From Candidatus Nitrotoga sp. CP45 (GTDB lineage: Bacteria > Pseudomonadota > Gammaproteobacteria > Burkholderiales > Gallionellaceae), in NCBI GenBank assembly GCA_003402375.1, contig QFXJ01000045.1, positions 1 to 64,000 on the forward strand: a stretch of 64,000 nt of DNA. The letters run 5' to 3'. This document shows, one piece after another, positions 55,500 through 64,000 of this stretch. Each line of letters starts with the position of its first letter. Within the stretch, counting starts at the first letter, position 1. The position numbers and the translations under genes are program-made. Below the pieces are notes generated by a model that saw nothing but the letters and a program-made list of their open reading frames with translations, was not told the origin of the DNA and searched no databases.

Positions 55500-58400
55500 G
55501 TGTTAGCTAATTTCTTTATAGACCGTCCCATCTTTGCCTGGGTCATTGCCATAGTTATCCTACTTGGTGGGGGGCTTGCACTACGTAGTTTGCCAGTTAC
55601 CTCTTATCCGGCTGTGGCTCCTCCGGCTTTAGCTATTACTCTTAGCTACCCTGGTGCCTCCGCCCAAGTAGTTGAGGAAACCGCCGTTGCCTTGATTGAG
55701 CAGGAATTGAACGGCATCGAACACTTGCTCTATATGGATTCTTCCTCCGAACTTGGCCGCGGCACCATCACACTAACCTTCGAAGCTGGCTCTAATCTGG
55801 ACATTGCCTCGGTCGAAACCCAAAACCGCATTAAGCGTGCTGAAGCGCGCTTGCCAGAGGATGTACGTCGCCTGGGAGTAACTGTGGCAAAGTCAGCGCG
55901 AAATTACTTGATGTTCGTCACACTTGTTTCGCCAGATAAAAGCCTAGATAACGTTGCTCTTGGCAGTTATGCGGCTGCCAACGTGCTGGAGAGCATTCGC
56001 CGTGTGCCTGGGGTAGGTGAAGGAATACTCTTTGGCACCGAATATTCAATGCGGATATGGCTTCAGCCAGAGCGGCTTCATGCATTTAGCTTGACCCCAG
56101 GCGATGTTTCACGCGCTGTACGAGCGCAGAACATACAGCTTGCCATGGGTGAGCTTGGACAGCTACCAGCATTGGACGGTCAGCAATTGAACGCGGTCAT
56201 CGTTACCCAAGGCAGACTGTCAACGCCTGAAGAATTTGGTAACATCATAGTGCGGGCCAATCCAGATGGCTCCACTGTACGTATTAAAGATATAGCGTCG
56301 GTAGAATTAGGGGCACAGGATTATTCCGTTGCCGCTCGTCTTGATGGTCAACCGGCTTCAGCCATAGCCATTCGCTTATCACCGGGTGCCAATGCCCTGG
56401 ATACAGCCAAAGCTGTCAAAGCCAAGATGACGGAGCTAGCCAAATTTTTCCCAAAAGGGATCAATTGGGTGGTGCCTTATGACACCTCTCAATTTGTTGA
56501 AATATCGATCCAGGAAGTTGCGAAGACTTTGGTAGAAGCGATGGTACTTGTTTTTTTGGTTATGTACATATTCTTGGGAAGTCTTCGTGCCACTATCATC
56601 CCCACTATCGTTGTACCAATTGCTCTCATCGGGGCCGCCGTAGGACTGTACATTGTAGGCTACTCAATCAATACCTTGACGCTATTTGCCATGGTGTTGG
56701 CCATCGGCATTGTGGTGGATGACGCCATTGTGGTAGTGGAAAATGTCGAACGCATCATGACCGAAGAAGGACTACAGCCACGCGAAGCCACGCGCAAGGC
56801 GATGGGGCAGATTATAAATGCCATTATTGCCATCACTTTGGTGCTAATTGCAGTATTCATTCCTATGGCTTTCTTTAGTGGTTCTGTCGGAGCCATCTAT
56901 CGTCAATTCTCGGTAACGCTGATACTGACTATAGCCTTTTCAATGTTGATGGCGTTAACGTTAACGCCAGCGTTGTGTGCCACATTGTTGAAACACACAC
57001 CGGAAAATGAGAAAAAGCCTAACAAGGGATTTTTTGGCTGGTTTAATCGTTTTTTCAGCAGAATGACCCAACGCTACAAATCTGGCGTGGGACATGTTTT
57101 GAAAAAGACCGGGCTCTATCTTATTATCTATGCCGTCATTCTGATTGTGGTGGGGGGATTATTTTCACGTTTACCAACCAGCTTCCTGCCTGAGGAAGAT
57201 CAAGGTTATTTTATTAGTGTGATCCAGTTGCCGCCAGGTTCTACTCGAGAACGTACGCTCGAGGTTCTTACTCAAGTAGAGCAGTTTTATCTTAAACAGC
57301 CCGAAGTTGAGCACGTTATCGGCGTGGCTGGCTTTTCATTCTTTGGCCGTGGTCAGAATGCGGCTATTGCTTTCGTTCGGCTTAAAGGTTGGGATGCGCG
57401 TCCTGCACCAGAAAATTCTGCTTCTTCTCTAGTCCAGCGCGCCAATATGACCTTGTTTCGCATCAAACAAGCCATGATTTTTTCCATTAACGTACCACCC
57501 ATCCCGGAGTTAGCCGCTGTGGGCGGATTCGATTTTCGTTTGCAGGATCGTTCAGGCCAGGGACGTGAAAAACTACTTGAAGCGCGAAATATGGCATTGG
57601 GCATAGCCGGTCAAAATCCAGTATTAGTAGGCGTGCGGCCAGAAGGACAAGAAGCGGGGCCACAATTGCGGCTGGATATTGACCGATTAAAAGCGCGTGC
57701 CCTAGGCATCGATTTGGCTGATTTGAACGAAACTCTGCAATCGGCACTAGGCGTCGCCTATATCAACGACTTCGTGCGTGAAGGCCGTATTCTGCGGGTT
57801 CAAATGCAAGCAGAGTCCAGCGTAGGCAAATCACCTGAGGAAATATTGCGCTTGCCTGTACGAAATGCTCAAGGCGCAATGGTACCGCTGTCCGAATTTG
57901 CTTCTCCGCGCTGGGATGTCGGATCGCCGAAGCTGGATCGTTACAATGGCCTGCCGTCAATGAAAATTTCTGGCGGCCCCGCTCCTGGCCGAAGCAGCGG
58001 CGATGCAATAGCAGCGATGGAGCAAATGGCTAACCAATTACCATCAGGTTTTGGTTTTGAATGGTCTGGAACCTCTTATGAGGAAAGGCTGTCTGGTAGC
58101 CAAGCGATATTACTCTTTGGCCTTTCGTTGGTTGCCGTGTTTTTGTGCTTGGCAGCACTTTATGAGAGCTGGTCAATTCCAGTGGCGGTTCTGCTGGTAG
58201 TGCCCATCGGCATCCTGGGCGCATTACTAGCCATGACGTTACGAGGCATGCCAAACGATGTTTATTTCAAGGTAGGACTGATTGTTATCATCGGTCTTTC
58301 GGCCAAAAATGCGATCTTGATTATTGAATTTGCACGTGACCTGCAGGAGCGGGGATACAGCCTGTTTGATGCTACGTTGGAAGCTTGCCGGTTAAGATTT

Positions 58401-58622
58401 CGTCCCATATTAATGACATCGATCGCATTTATCTTGGGCGTATTGCCCTTAGCTATTTCCACAGGCGCAGGGGCTAATGGCCGTCAAGCCATTGGTACCA
58501 GTGTCATGGGAGGAATGATAGCCGCAACGGTTTTAGCGGTATTTTTGGTGCCGGTATTTTTTGTGGTCGTACGTCGCATCTTCCCCGGTCATCTACGCCA
58601 ACAACAGGACGATCATGCGTAA
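55500..58622 (+). CDS. RND multidrug efflux pump (AcrB/MexB family)
   Basis: Protein of 1040 residues from a GTG at 55500. Twelve helices, two large periplasmic loops, start FFIDRPIFAWVIAIVILLGG, and the HAE1-family proton relay in helix 4 (MVLAIGIVVDDAIVVVENVE). Repeated DUF-like halves (RLPTSFLPEEDQGYF in the second). It exports drugs or other amphiphiles using the proton gradient. Length and motifs are normal. Confidence 0.95.
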   Translation: MLANFFIDRPIFAWVIAIVILLGGGLALRSLPVTSYPAVAPPALAITLSYPGASAQVVEETAVALIEQELNGIEHLLYMDSSSELGRGTITLTFEAGSNLDIASVETQNRIKRAEARLPEDVRRLGVTVAKSARNYLMFVTLVSPDKSLDNVALGSYAAANVLESIRRVPGVGEGILFGTEYSMRIWLQPERLHAFSLTPGDVSRAVRAQNIQLAMGELGQLPALDGQQLNAVIVTQGRLSTPEEFGNIIVRANPDGSTVRIKDIASVELGAQDYSVAARLDGQPASAIAIRLSPGANALDTAKAVKAKMTELAKFFPKGINWVVPYDTSQFVEISIQEVAKTLVEAMVLVFLVMYIFLGSLRATIIPTIVVPIALIGAAVGLYIVGYSINTLTLFAMVLAIGIVVDDAIVVVENVERIMTEEGLQPREATRKAMGQIINAIIAITLVLIAVFIPMAFFSGSVGAIYRQFSVTLILTIAFSMLMALTLTPALCATLLKHTPENEKKPNKGFFGWFNRFFSRMTQRYKSGVGHVLKKTGLYLIIYAVILIVVGGLFSRLPTSFLPEEDQGYFISVIQLPPGSTRERTLEVLTQVEQFYLKQPEVEHVIGVAGFSFFGRGQNAAIAFVRLKGWDARPAPENSASSLVQRANMTLFRIKQAMIFSINVPPIPELAAVGGFDFRLQDRSGQGREKLLEARNMALGIAGQNPVLVGVRPEGQEAGPQLRLDIDRLKARALGIDLADLNETLQSALGVAYINDFVREGRILRVQMQAESSVGKSPEEILRLPVRNAQGAMVPLSEFASPRWDVGSPKLDRYNGLPSMKISGGPAPGRSSGDAIAAMEQMANQLPSGFGFEWSGTSYEERLSGSQAILLFGLSLVAVFLCLAALYESWSIPVAVLLVVPIGILGALLAMTLRGMPNDVYFKVGLIVIIGLSAKNAILIIEFARDLQERGYSLFDATLEACRLRFRPILMTSIAFILGVLPLAISTGAGANGRQAIGTSVMGGMIAATVLAVFLVPVFFVVVRRIFPGHLRQQQDDHA

Positions 58623-58649
58623 ACTCGAAAATAGCGCAATTTACTGATT

Positions 58650-60116
58650 ATGATAAATTGCACAAAAATCAGAACGTCACTCACCCTTGTGTTGAGTGGT
58701 TCGCTCCTAGCTGCATGCGCTGCGGGGCCGAATTACCAACGCCCGGAAATGGATTTACCGGAACATTGGGTAACCCAGCCAAGCGCTATTAGCCCTGCTA
58801 CAGAGAAGTCGGCTAATGCGGCGGGAGAACATTGGTGGAGTCTATATGCCGATCCAATCCTCGAAAAGATCGAAGAGGAAGCACTTGCTCATAATGTGGA
58901 TGCCCAAGTTGCCACTGCACGGATATTAGAAGCGCGTGCCCAGCTTGGAATAACCGAATCAGATCAATATCCAAAACTCAACGCCAATGGAGCTCAATCA
59001 CGCACCAAAAGAAGTATTAACCCCGGGCTTTTTATACCTCCGGTACGGATCTTGGAGTTCTCCCGCGTCACCTTGGACGCAAGCTACGAACTAGATCTAT
59101 GGGGGAAATTCCGCCGCGCTAGCGAGGCCTCACGTGCTGATCTATTTGCGGCTCAGTTTAACAAAGACGCTGTACGCTTATCACTAACTGCACAAGTAGC
59201 GCAGCAATATTTCGCTTTGCTGTCGGCTGATGCACAAGAGTCTGCTATACGCCGAGTATTAGCTGGACGTCAGGAAAGGCTCGCATTAGATACAAAGCGT
59301 TATGAAGTAGGGGTCATTTCAGAATATGAGCTACACCAGTCTGAGGCTGATGCTAACGCTGCACAATCACAACTAATTTCCGTTACTAAAGCTCGTGACC
59401 AACAAGAAGCAAGCCTCGCGCTGTTGCTAGGCCGCTCACCGCGCAACATCATGAATGGCAAATTAGAGCGGGGAAATCCCACTCTGACTAATATTTGGGT
59501 ACCGGATGGATTACCGGCTGAATTATTATTACGTAGACCAGATATACAAGAAGCAGAACAAAAGTTAATAGCAATGAATGCGCGTATCGGCGCAGCGCGC
59601 GCGCAATTCTTTCCTTCAATTAGTTTGACCTCGTATCTCGGCAGTGAAAGTATTTCTCTTTCTAATCTTTTCACCGGACCCGCAGGTATTTTTCAGTTTG
59701 CCGCTGGTATTGGTCAGCCAATCTTTAATGCTGGCCGCATTAAATTTGGGGTGCAGGTAGCAGAGTCTCGCCGTGATCAGGCGTTAGCTCAATATAAGCA
59801 GGCAGTTGCCAGTGCTTTCGCCGATGTGCGTAACGCTTTGTTTGCACAAGAGTCGGCGCATCAGGCGCTAGCCGCTGAAAGCTCCCGCAGCAGGGCACTT
59901 TCGAAAGCTCATAAACAAGCGGAATTGCGATATCAAGTAGGCATTTCTAGCCGCTTGGAATTTCTGGATGTGGAGCGGAATTACTTGCAAGCAGAATTGA
60001 ACCGCATTGATGCAGAGCGTGCCCAGCGTACAGCAGTTGCTGATTTGTTTAAGGCGTTGGCTGGAGGGTGGCCGCAACTTCCCGTTAAGTCGGTACAGCG
60101 ACCGTTGCCGTCTTGA
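58650..60116 (+). CDS. NodT/OprM-type outer-membrane efflux lipoprotein
   Basis: Protein of 488 residues with lipobox LAACAAGPNY (acylated Cys near 23) and two outer-membrane efflux repeats (GEHWWSLYADPILEKIEEEA; ELLLRRPDIQEAEQKLIAMN). TolC-like trimer channel for the RND pump. Starts 27 bp after the pump gene; completes the tripartite operon. Confidence 0.94.
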   Translation: MINCTKIRTSLTLVLSGSLLAACAAGPNYQRPEMDLPEHWVTQPSAISPATEKSANAAGEHWWSLYADPILEKIEEEALAHNVDAQVATARILEARAQLGITESDQYPKLNANGAQSRTKRSINPGLFIPPVRILEFSRVTLDASYELDLWGKFRRASEASRADLFAAQFNKDAVRLSLTAQVAQQYFALLSADAQESAIRRVLAGRQERLALDTKRYEVGVISEYELHQSEADANAAQSQLISVTKARDQQEASLALLLGRSPRNIMNGKLERGNPTLTNIWVPDGLPAELLLRRPDIQEAEQKLIAMNARIGAARAQFFPSISLTSYLGSESISLSNLFTGPAGIFQFAAGIGQPIFNAGRIKFGVQVAESRRDQALAQYKQAVASAFADVRNALFAQESAHQALAAESSRSRALSKAHKQAELRYQVGISSRLEFLDVERNYLQAELNRIDAERAQRTAVADLFKALAGGWPQLPVKSVQRPLPS

Positions 60117-60553
60117 AATTAAGTAATGGATATGGCTGTATCTGAAAACTAATTATCTTTTCCCATCTTTGAACTAGGTACTGTATGGCTCCCTACACTG
60201 AAATGTACAAACTTGCAATTTCTTTTTAGAAAGATGACAATAAGCACGAATTATTCGCATTTGCATTTCATGGATTTAGGCCGTTTTTCTAACGGTGATA
60301 TAGAGATGGCAGTTTCTGAATTGTATTGTGGTCGTATTGGCTTCCAGCTCTAAAACAAGTTTAGTTGTTCGTATCTAAAGAATTAGGATTTGCTTCAAAA
60401 GCGCGAGATGGTGATTAATTATAATGGGTCGAATAGATAGGCTTCGGGCTACCCTTCCGCAACAAGCTAAAGCTGGTCACAAATTCTAATACTAATAGTT
60501 AGATAAATCCGGGATGTCAGCCACATCGGCTTACATACCATACAGGAGAAGTC
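60117..60553. other. Gap before the iron permease gene
   Basis: 437 bp with no gene seen. It should contain the end of the efflux transcript and the promoter of the iron genes. A Fur-box-like match was looked for and not found convincingly (only AT-rich CTAATACTAATAGTTAGAT near 60487). Confidence 0.4.
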
Positions 60554-61333
60554 ATGTTTGAGACACTGATGATTACTTTTCGAGAAGGTTTGGAAGCTTT
60601 TTTGATCATTGCAATTTCATTGATCTATTTAACACAAACTAGCCGTCGCGAATTGATTCCGGCAGTATATAGTGGTGTAGGTTTGGCGCTGCTACTGTCC
60701 GCATTGCTGGGGGTACTACTGGCTCGTATTGGCGCTATTTCTCCATTTTGGATGGGGATGATGGCACTTGTAGCTGCCATATCAGTCATTTATTGCACAG
60801 TGCATATGAGCAAGATGGGTAAGTTTATGAAGAGAGAAATTACCGATGGTTTCAATAAAGTATCGGAACAGTCTTCTGGTCGTGCCTGGATGATGGCCTT
60901 CTTTTTTTCCGCATTTATGGTGGGACGCGAGGGGGTCGAAACGGCAACTATGATTGCTTCGTTCGCGGCGCAAGCAGAAACGTCGCGTATGGCGATCGGG
61001 GCAGTGCTTGGCGTTTTACTGGCAAGCTTACTCGCATGGGCTTGGGTCAAATTTGGTCGGCGAATAAATTTACAGAAATTTTTTCAGTTTACCGCTGTTT
61101 TTATGACAATCTTTGCGTTGCAATTAATATTCTATGCATTCCATGAATTTACTGAAGCAGGTGCGCTACCTTTGGTTGATAACGCTTATTGGCATGTGGC
61201 CACTGAACCTTGGTCGCCGGAAGGTGAATATAGTCAATGGTTTTCGTACAGCTTTGGCATTTTGCCGTTAGCTTGGTTAATCTATACATATTTCTCTGAT
61301 CGAAAAACGAATGCCGCTAAACTAGCTTCTTAG
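60554..61333 (+). CDS. FTR1 family iron permease
   Basis: Inner-membrane protein of 259 residues with about seven helices. The two REGLE-type iron-binding motifs are REGLE at 10-14 and REGVE at 125-129. Relatives (EfeU/FtrC) import ferric iron, often with a periplasmic partner such as EfeO/FtrA or a multicopper oxidase, none of which is in the window. AGGAG lies about eight bases before the ATG. TonB-ExbB-ExbD genes follow by 92 bp. Confidence 0.9.
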   Translation: MFETLMITFREGLEAFLIIAISLIYLTQTSRRELIPAVYSGVGLALLLSALLGVLLARIGAISPFWMGMMALVAAISVIYCTVHMSKMGKFMKREITDGFNKVSEQSSGRAWMMAFFFSAFMVGREGVETATMIASFAAQAETSRMAIGAVLGVLLASLLAWAWVKFGRRINLQKFFQFTAVFMTIFALQLIFYAFHEFTEAGALPLVDNAYWHVATEPWSPEGEYSQWFSYSFGILPLAWLIYTYFSDRKTNAAKLAS

Positions 61334-61425
61334 CTTGTCAACGCTCATTTAATATGCGCTAATATCCAGTTCAGGCAATGGCTTGCTAAACTCGTGCAAT
61401 GGCAATTGCAATATAGAAACGGTAC

Positions 61426-62172
61426 ATGAGCGCAATATCATTATTTTCAGCACCACATCTCCCCATAATGACTTGGCCACAGGTTAAGCGCCTAGTACCA
61501 CTGCTGCTAATCATCTTGCTTCACATCGGTTTTATCTATGCATTGCTAAACGGCTGGCTTTACCAAACCGAGCAAGTATTACCGAAAGCCGAACAAGGAT
61601 TGCCAAAAGAAGTATTCGTCAGTTTAATTACAGTTGACAATACACCAGAGCCAATGCCACCAGAACCTCAGCCAACACCACCAAAACCAGTGCCAGTCGT
61701 CAAGCAAACTATCACTCCGCCACCGGTAATTCCAGTTATTAACAGAACACCGTCAGAGCAAGCTATCACAACACCGCCCGTTCCTCCGCAACCGCCTGTC
61801 CCACCTCAGCCAGCCGTAGTGGCTCCACCCTCTGAGCCGGTGCTGTCCGCTCCACCTATGCCTGCAACTCCGCCTCCACCCTCCCAACCTAAGACCGTTT
61901 CAACCGGTGTGGAGTATCTACAAGCACCTGTACCGGAATATCCGCCCCTCGCCAGACGCATGGGTGAAGAAGGACGGGTTACCCTTCGCGTACTGGTGAA
62001 TGAAACTGGCCGCCCCACCCGGGTCGATGTACAAAAAACATCGGGCTCGCCTCGACTGGACGAAGCAGCGCGGCAAGCAGTCCTACATGCAATGTTCAAG
62101 CCGCATATCGAAGATGGCAGAGCAACTACTGTTTATGCTATCGTGCCTATTACCTTTCATTTGGATAATTGA
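61426..62172 (+). CDS. tonB: TonB energy transducer
   Basis: Protein of 248 residues: N-terminal inner-membrane helix (about 22-42, LLLIILLHIGFIYALL), a Pro-rich periplasmic spacer (about 70-155), and a C-terminal TonB domain (YPPLARRMGEEGRVTLRVLV, TSGSPRLDEAARQAV). It transmits energy from ExbBD to outer-membrane receptors, which could include the zinc receptor at the left edge. Followed by exbB after 13 bp. Confidence 0.93.
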   Translation: MSAISLFSAPHLPIMTWPQVKRLVPLLLIILLHIGFIYALLNGWLYQTEQVLPKAEQGLPKEVFVSLITVDNTPEPMPPEPQPTPPKPVPVVKQTITPPPVIPVINRTPSEQAITTPPVPPQPPVPPQPAVVAPPSEPVLSAPPMPATPPPPSQPKTVSTGVEYLQAPVPEYPPLARRMGEEGRVTLRVLVNETGRPTRVDVQKTSGSPRLDEAARQAVLHAMFKPHIEDGRATTVYAIVPITFHLDN

Positions 62173-62185
62173 AGAAAGAATCGTC

Positions 62186-62914
62186 ATGCAAACAACTCCT
62201 TATGGACTAGATAGTTTATGGATTCAAGGTGATTTAATCACCAAGGGCGTCACTGTACTACTTGTCGTTATGTCGATCGCATCCTGGTACGTGATTGTCA
62301 CTAAAGCTCTTCAGCTATTGAGCTATCGTCGTGCGTCACATGCTGCCGGTCACGCATTTTGGGATACCACTAACTTGGCTGAAGGTGTTGCCACGCTTGG
62401 TACCAACAATCCATTTTCCGATATCGCACAGGCAGGTGTGATTGCTATGCGCCATCATGCTGCGCACAAAGGTCATTTGCACGACCAGCTATTAGTCAGC
62501 GATTGGGTTACGCTGTCATTGCGGCAAGCGATAGATGACACTTCCGGTAAGCTGCAAACCGGTATGGCTGTATTGGCATCGGTTGGTTCGACCGCGCCAT
62601 TTGTCGGCCTGCTTGGTACGGTGTGGGGTATTTATCACGCTCTTGTATCGATCGGCACTTCGGGACAAGCTAGTATCGACAAGGTCGCTGGACCAGTAGG
62701 CGAAGCATTGATTATGACCGCGCTAGGTTTGGCGGTAGCGATTCCGGCTACCTTTGGCTATAACGCTTTAGTCCGAAGCAATAAATCCACTATTGCAAAG
62801 CTGAATAAATTTGGATTCGATTTGCATGCGCTGTTTATTACTGGTGCCCGCTCCAGCAGTACCGAGATTGTCGGCGATAATGGCGCTAAAATTGTCGCCG
62901 TCAGGAGTGCATAA
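62186..62914 (+). CDS. exbB: ExbB proton-channel component
   Basis: Protein of 242 residues from the ATG at 62186, chosen because upstream in-frame codons overlap tonB. MotA/TolQ/ExbB domain with three helices; conserved SVGSTAPFVGLLGTVWGIYH and GLAVAIPATFGYNAL segments. Forms the stator with ExbD that energises TonB. The TAA overlaps the exbD ATG. Confidence 0.93.
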   Translation: MQTTPYGLDSLWIQGDLITKGVTVLLVVMSIASWYVIVTKALQLLSYRRASHAAGHAFWDTTNLAEGVATLGTNNPFSDIAQAGVIAMRHHAAHKGHLHDQLLVSDWVTLSLRQAIDDTSGKLQTGMAVLASVGSTAPFVGLLGTVWGIYHALVSIGTSGQASIDKVAGPVGEALIMTALGLAVAIPATFGYNALVRSNKSTIAKLNKFGFDLHALFITGARSSSTEIVGDNGAKIVAVRSA

Positions 62915-63330
62915 TGGGAATGGGCTCTCTGTCCGATACGGACGATGACTTTAACCCGGAGATTAACACCACACCGTTAGTCGATGTCATGCTGGTGTTG
63001 TTAATTATATTTATCATCACAATTCCGGTGATAAACCATAGCGTAAAAATTGATTTACCACGTGCGACCAACCAGCGCGATGAGATCAAACCGGAGAGCA
63101 TCAACCTGTCGATTGATGCGCAAGGCCTTATGTATTGGAATAACGAAACTATTGATGCGGCACAAATGAATGTCCGTATCGCTGAGGCTTCGAAAAAGAC
63201 ACCACAGCCTGAGCTGCATATACGTGCAGAACGCACTACTCAATATGAAAAAATTGTAGAAATAATGGCTGCCGCACAGTCTGGCGGTTTGAATAAAATA
63301 GGATTTATAACTGATCCGCAAAATAAATAA
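62914..63330 (+). CDS. exbD: ExbD proton-channel component
   Basis: Protein of 138 residues with one N-terminal helix containing the essential Asp (INTTPLVDVMLVLLIIFIIT, about 19-38) and a periplasmic domain (LHIRAERTTQYEKIVEIMAA). It completes the TonB-ExbB-ExbD system. Last clear gene in the window. Confidence 0.93.
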   Translation: MGMGSLSDTDDDFNPEINTTPLVDVMLVLLIIFIITIPVINHSVKIDLPRATNQRDEIKPESINLSIDAQGLMYWNNETIDAAQMNVRIAEASKKTPQPELHIRAERTTQYEKIVEIMAAAQSGGLNKIGFITDPQNK

Positions 63331-63420
63331 TGGGCGGTAATGGCGCATATGAAAGTGGGTGTACTGGGCTAATAATGACGCGATAAGCCATTTGGGTATT
63401 TATCTATCCAGCCTATTTCT

Positions 63421-63547
63421 CATAAAAATGGCGAATAACGTGGGGTACCGCATTAACCTGATGGATCACTTGATCGCAGCTATTACTGATCCCTGTACGT
63501 CAAGCTACATTAACCCCCTGCACGATTTGTTGACGCAGCGCAGATGA
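63421..63547 (+). pseudogene. Possible IS1380-family transposase fragment (weak)
   Basis: A frame reading MDHLIAAITDPCTSSYINP then LHDLLTQRR resembles the N-terminal region of IS1380-family transposases (pattern of a DPR-like turn followed by a DLL-QR helix). It ends in TGA with no catalytic part. Similarity is faint. Confidence 0.3.
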
Positions 63548-63791
63548 TCCTCCTTGATTTTCGACCACAGTGCCCGCCACTATCTATGGACAGCAGGCGC
63601 TTTTTTTTTACAGCCACCTTACGGCCACAGTTAACTGTCTTTGCTGGTGTTTAAAGTTCCCCCGGTACCTTGGTGACCGCCGTGCTGCGTCCGGGAAAAT
63701 GTCTGGCCGGGGCCGAAAATACCATGATGGTTTAATGAAGAATGTATCGCGGATACTTCGCTCTGCATCGCTCGTGGGCAGGCGGAGAATT

Positions 63792-63962
63792 TAGATCAAG
63801 CAGTTATTGCAGATCAGCCATGAAATGATCTACCGGCATATCGCCACATAGTCAAACGTGATAGAGGAGACATGCGTCAGCATTTCGAAGCCAGAAATCA
63901 CGCCGTAAGCGCTATGCAAGCGGGCAAGAGCGGCGAAGCATGATCAAGAGCTTAGCGTTGTG
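63792..63962 (+). pseudogene. IS30-family transposase remnant
   Basis: One frame reads QISHEMIYRHI (from 63810) then a stop; the next frame, from 63886, reads RSQKSRRKRYASGQERRSMI then a stop. Both match successive conserved segments of IS30-type transposases, separated by a frameshift and stops, so this is a dead fragment. No terminal inverted repeats were identified, and the element may extend past the right edge. Confidence 0.6.
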
Positions 63963-64000
63963 AACGTTTGGAAGTTGTTGACCAAAAGGTGTGCATGGGT

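Noticed and set aside
60400-60553. Fur box upstream of the iron permease
   Set aside because: Only loose AT-rich similarity; no convincing palindromic 19-bp match.
63570-63794. 74-codon plus-strand frame near the right edge
   Set aside because: Ends inside the IS30 remnant and has no conserved features.

Overview
The window looks like chromosomal DNA of a betaproteobacterium of moderate GC. The hfq-hflX-hflK-hflC-DUF2065-hisZ-purA block, the HpnC/D/E squalene genes, a PEP-CTERM protein and a NodT-type RND efflux operon together suggest Nitrosomonadales, perhaps near Gallionellaceae or Candidatus Nitrotoga. That placement is inference; there is no rRNA or tRNA in the window to test it.

Region by region. 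(1) 1-7748: a leftward zinc-acquisition island. A Zur-type Fur repressor gene is followed by a ZIP transporter, a COG0523 (CobW) GTPase, DUF1826, a His-rich ZrgA-like DUF2796 protein, an ABC ATPase and FtsX-type permease, DUF3299, DUF2946 and a ZnuD-like TonB-dependent receptor cut by the left edge. Most junctions are stop/start overlaps. Two ATGCAA-N5-TTGCAT palindromes lie between zur and the operon. (2) 7926-11461: squalene biosynthesis hpnC-hpnD-hpnE and a small monohaem cytochrome. (3) 11741-17263: a type III-like restriction-modification locus with a divergent XRE regulator; the methyltransferase carries an in-frame REPIN-like palindrome. (4) 17466-23151: phosphoketolase and acetate kinase, then a convergent two-component pair. 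(5) 23248-24879: relics of a sensor-like gene and a PEP-CTERM protein gene with a sigma-54 promoter and an upstream box, the box present twice. (6) 25255-33943: ygfZ, then an oligopeptide-type ABC transporter with unusual subunit architecture and several repeats. (7) 34341-40766: a YbaL/Kef-like antiporter, a P-type cation ATPase and two tandem-domain universal stress proteins. (8) 40885-51010: mltD, rbgA-like GTPase, a PDZ-less serine protease, purA, hisZ, DUF2065, hflC, hflK, hflX, hfq. (9) 51440-60116: small secreted protein, esterase, TetR regulator and a tripartite RND efflux operon. (10) 60554-63330: FTR1 iron permease with tonB-exbB-exbD, followed by decayed insertion-sequence fragments to the right edge.

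Functionally, metal handling is the main theme: a Zur-linked zinc scavenging system at one end and an iron permease plus a TonB energising complex at the other, which could also power the zinc receptor. The most unusual points are the nine-gene zinc operon with its paired palindromes, the palindromic repeat translated inside the methyltransferase, the PEP-CTERM promoter architecture with an orphan second box, and the peptide transporter whose substrate-binding lipoprotein also has a C-terminal membrane anchor.
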